Below are positions 62,978-64,000 of a DNA stretch of 64,000 bases, piece by piece; the stretch's first letter is position 1, and each line of letters starts with the position of its first letter. The DNA lies in contig NZ_JBDKWG010000148.1 in NCBI RefSeq assembly GCF_040151475.1, positions 1-64,000 on the forward strand, in the 5' to 3' direction. The notes beneath the pieces were generated by a model, which searched no databases, had not been told where the DNA came from, and saw only the letters and a program-made list of their open reading frames with translations. The translations under genes and the position numbers were made by a program. Source of the DNA: CAXBNB01 sp040151475. Lineage in GTDB: Bacteria > Bacteroidota > Bacteroidia > Cytophagales > Cyclobacteriaceae.

Positions 62978-63571
62978 ATGAAATTGAAGTGGTTGTTTCT
63001 GTTTTTTATTTTGGGTTTCCCGGTATCTATATATATTTTTCTTCAGGGATTTGGAGAAAATAAGTTTGAAGTACAGGTGTACTATGAAACTGGAATTGAT
63101 GAACCTATCGGAGAATGCTCTCAGGTATCCGGGCAATTTGAAGTCCCCGGCTATCAGGATTTTGATACAACATTTGACACAAACACCGAAGGGATAGTAG
63201 TGTACGATCCGGGCACACCCAATTGTGATTCCTGTCAATATAAAATCAATAACTTGTTGTCACTTAGCGATAAGTTTAAAGAATGGAATGACTTTAAGAT
63301 AGTATCGCTTGTGCAGGGTGATCAAACCGGATTATATCCTGATTCTGATGGAAATTGGAATGTTGTCACCAGTAAAGGTAAATTGATCGAGTTCGTAAAT
63401 TGCGGTTTGAACCTTGAAATTCCATCCATTAGTGACAACAGGATAACCAAAAATGGAGTTGTAGTATTAGTAGATAGAATGAAGAGAATCAGAGGGTATT
63501 ATAATGTGTTTGATAGAAAAGAATCAGACAGACTTGCTGTAGAACTGGAAATATTAAGAATTGGAAATTGA
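62978..63571 (+). CDS. Divergent SCO1/SenC-like protein
   Basis: This 197-residue protein has an N-terminal membrane anchor (about 5-23). The ending VVVLVDRMKRIRGYYNVFDR matches the SCO family strand near its C-terminus, and the position next to oxidase genes also fits a CuA assembly protein. The usual CxxxC is here CDSC (Cys83, Cys86), and the protein has no histidine at all, so the copper-ligand His of SCO proteins is missing. Copper delivery is therefore doubtful; a redox or scaffold role is possible. Confidence 0.7.
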   Translation: MKLKWLFLFFILGFPVSIYIFLQGFGENKFEVQVYYETGIDEPIGECSQVSGQFEVPGYQDFDTTFDTNTEGIVVYDPGTPNCDSCQYKINNLLSLSDKFKEWNDFKIVSLVQGDQTGLYPDSDGNWNVVTSKGKLIEFVNCGLNLEIPSISDNRITKNGVVVLVDRMKRIRGYYNVFDRKESDRLAVELEILRIGN

Positions 63572-63575
63572 ATTT

Positions 63576-64000
63576 ATGAAGCCTAATAAAAAAGCGTTAA
63601 CAACTATTATAGTAGTATCAATTGTCATACCCATTGCTGTGGCAGTTTTGCTGTTTTCACCATTTAAAATTTCTTCGGATGCATCCTGGATCAGAGATCT
63701 TCCCACTTTTAACGCATTTATAAACGGACTTACTGCCGTATTTTTACTTATGGCAAGGTATTTCATCATGAATGATGAGCGCCAATGGCATAAATGGTTT
63801 ATGGAGCTTTCTTTTGTGCTTGGAGCGATGTTTTTGGTCTCTTATATTATTTATCATGCCAGTGTTCCTTCAGTATCGTATGGAGACATCAATGGGAATG
63901 GAACGTTGGAGGCAAATGAGTTGCTAAGAGTAGGCAATATAAGGTATGTGTATTATACCTTGCTATTGTCTCACATTAGTTTATCCATTGTAGTGGTGCC
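63576..64000 (+). CDS. DUF420 membrane protein (cut by window end)
   Basis: The visible 141 residues have helices near 9-27, 46-63 and 76-95 and a fourth starting about 124. RDLPTFNAFINGLTAVFLL and the His-containing IIYHAS and LSHISLSI motifs match DUF420, which occurs beside oxidase genes. Between the third and fourth helix is a complete EF-hand loop, Asp104 to Glu115 (DINGNGTLEANE). It starts 4 bp after the SCO-like stop, so the two are co-transcribed. Confidence 0.85.
   Translation, partial: MKPNKKALTTIIVVSIVIPIAVAVLLFSPFKISSDASWIRDLPTFNAFINGLTAVFLLMARYFIMNDERQWHKWFMELSFVLGAMFLVSYIIYHASVPSVSYGDINGNGTLEANELLRVGNIRYVYYTLLLSHISLSIVVV

Overview
The window is a chromosomal segment from a low-GC member of the Bacteroidota, most likely Cytophagales. 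The evidence is two SusC/SusD pairs, type IX secretion parts (PorD and PorE types), a SusC with an STN signalling domain next to an ECF sigma/FecR pair, an alternative complex III operon joined to an aa3 oxidase, and repeated promoter motifs of the Bacteroidota form TAnnTTTG. I see no rRNA, tRNA, CRISPR array, prophage or intact insertion sequence. Most of the window is core genome, with accessory loci between housekeeping genes.

Layout. 1-3.0 kb: the tail of an unknown gene, a secreted alpha/beta hydrolase with a TPR tail, and a bestrophin-like channel. 3.2-13.1 kb (minus strand): a signal-controlled glycan-uptake type locus. It runs ECF sigma, FecR, SusC with STN domain, SusD, then two surface lipoproteins (DUF4959/DUF5126/DUF5000 and DUF4998 plus a CBM96/DNRLRE-like domain), with no degradative enzyme in the window. 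13.6-24.3 kb: mutS; the minus-strand cluster bamD-rpoZ-coaBC-porD; an OstA-like gene divergent from tilS; a small cyclic-nucleotide-domain protein; and mdh. 24.4-31.6 kb (minus): pnp, rpsO, an LptF/LptG-type permease with a long insert, a SulP transporter and a Crp/Fnr regulator. 31.9-37.1 kb: lepA-folD-queE-porE. 37.3-42.9 kb: a second SusC/SusD pair with a third lipoprotein. 43-47.7 kb: an unknown exported protein, lysA divergent from an ACT-domain protein, a short MITE-like element, a beta-lactamase-family serine hydrolase and a PadR regulator.

48.0-64.0 kb is a respiratory operon: actA-F (alternative complex III, quinol to cytochrome c), oxidase subunits II and I, heme A synthase, heme O synthase, two subunit III genes and subunit IV, a terminator, then a SCO-like protein and a DUF420 membrane protein cut by the window end. 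Together these genes would pass electrons from menaquinol through ACIII to an aa3 oxidase and make its heme A. A well-formed promoter (TTTG, 19 bp, TACATTTG) lies just upstream of actA.

The most unusual points are: a 121-bp MITE-like element between two convergent genes, where the reconstructed empty site restores a stop codon for both; a cysteine-containing Crp/Fnr regulator with a Crp-type palindrome in front of a SulP gene; a SCO-like protein with no histidine at all; a DUF420 protein carrying a complete EF-hand loop; and the enzyme-free SusCD locus with two putative binding lipoproteins. I did not find a clearly new multi-gene system.
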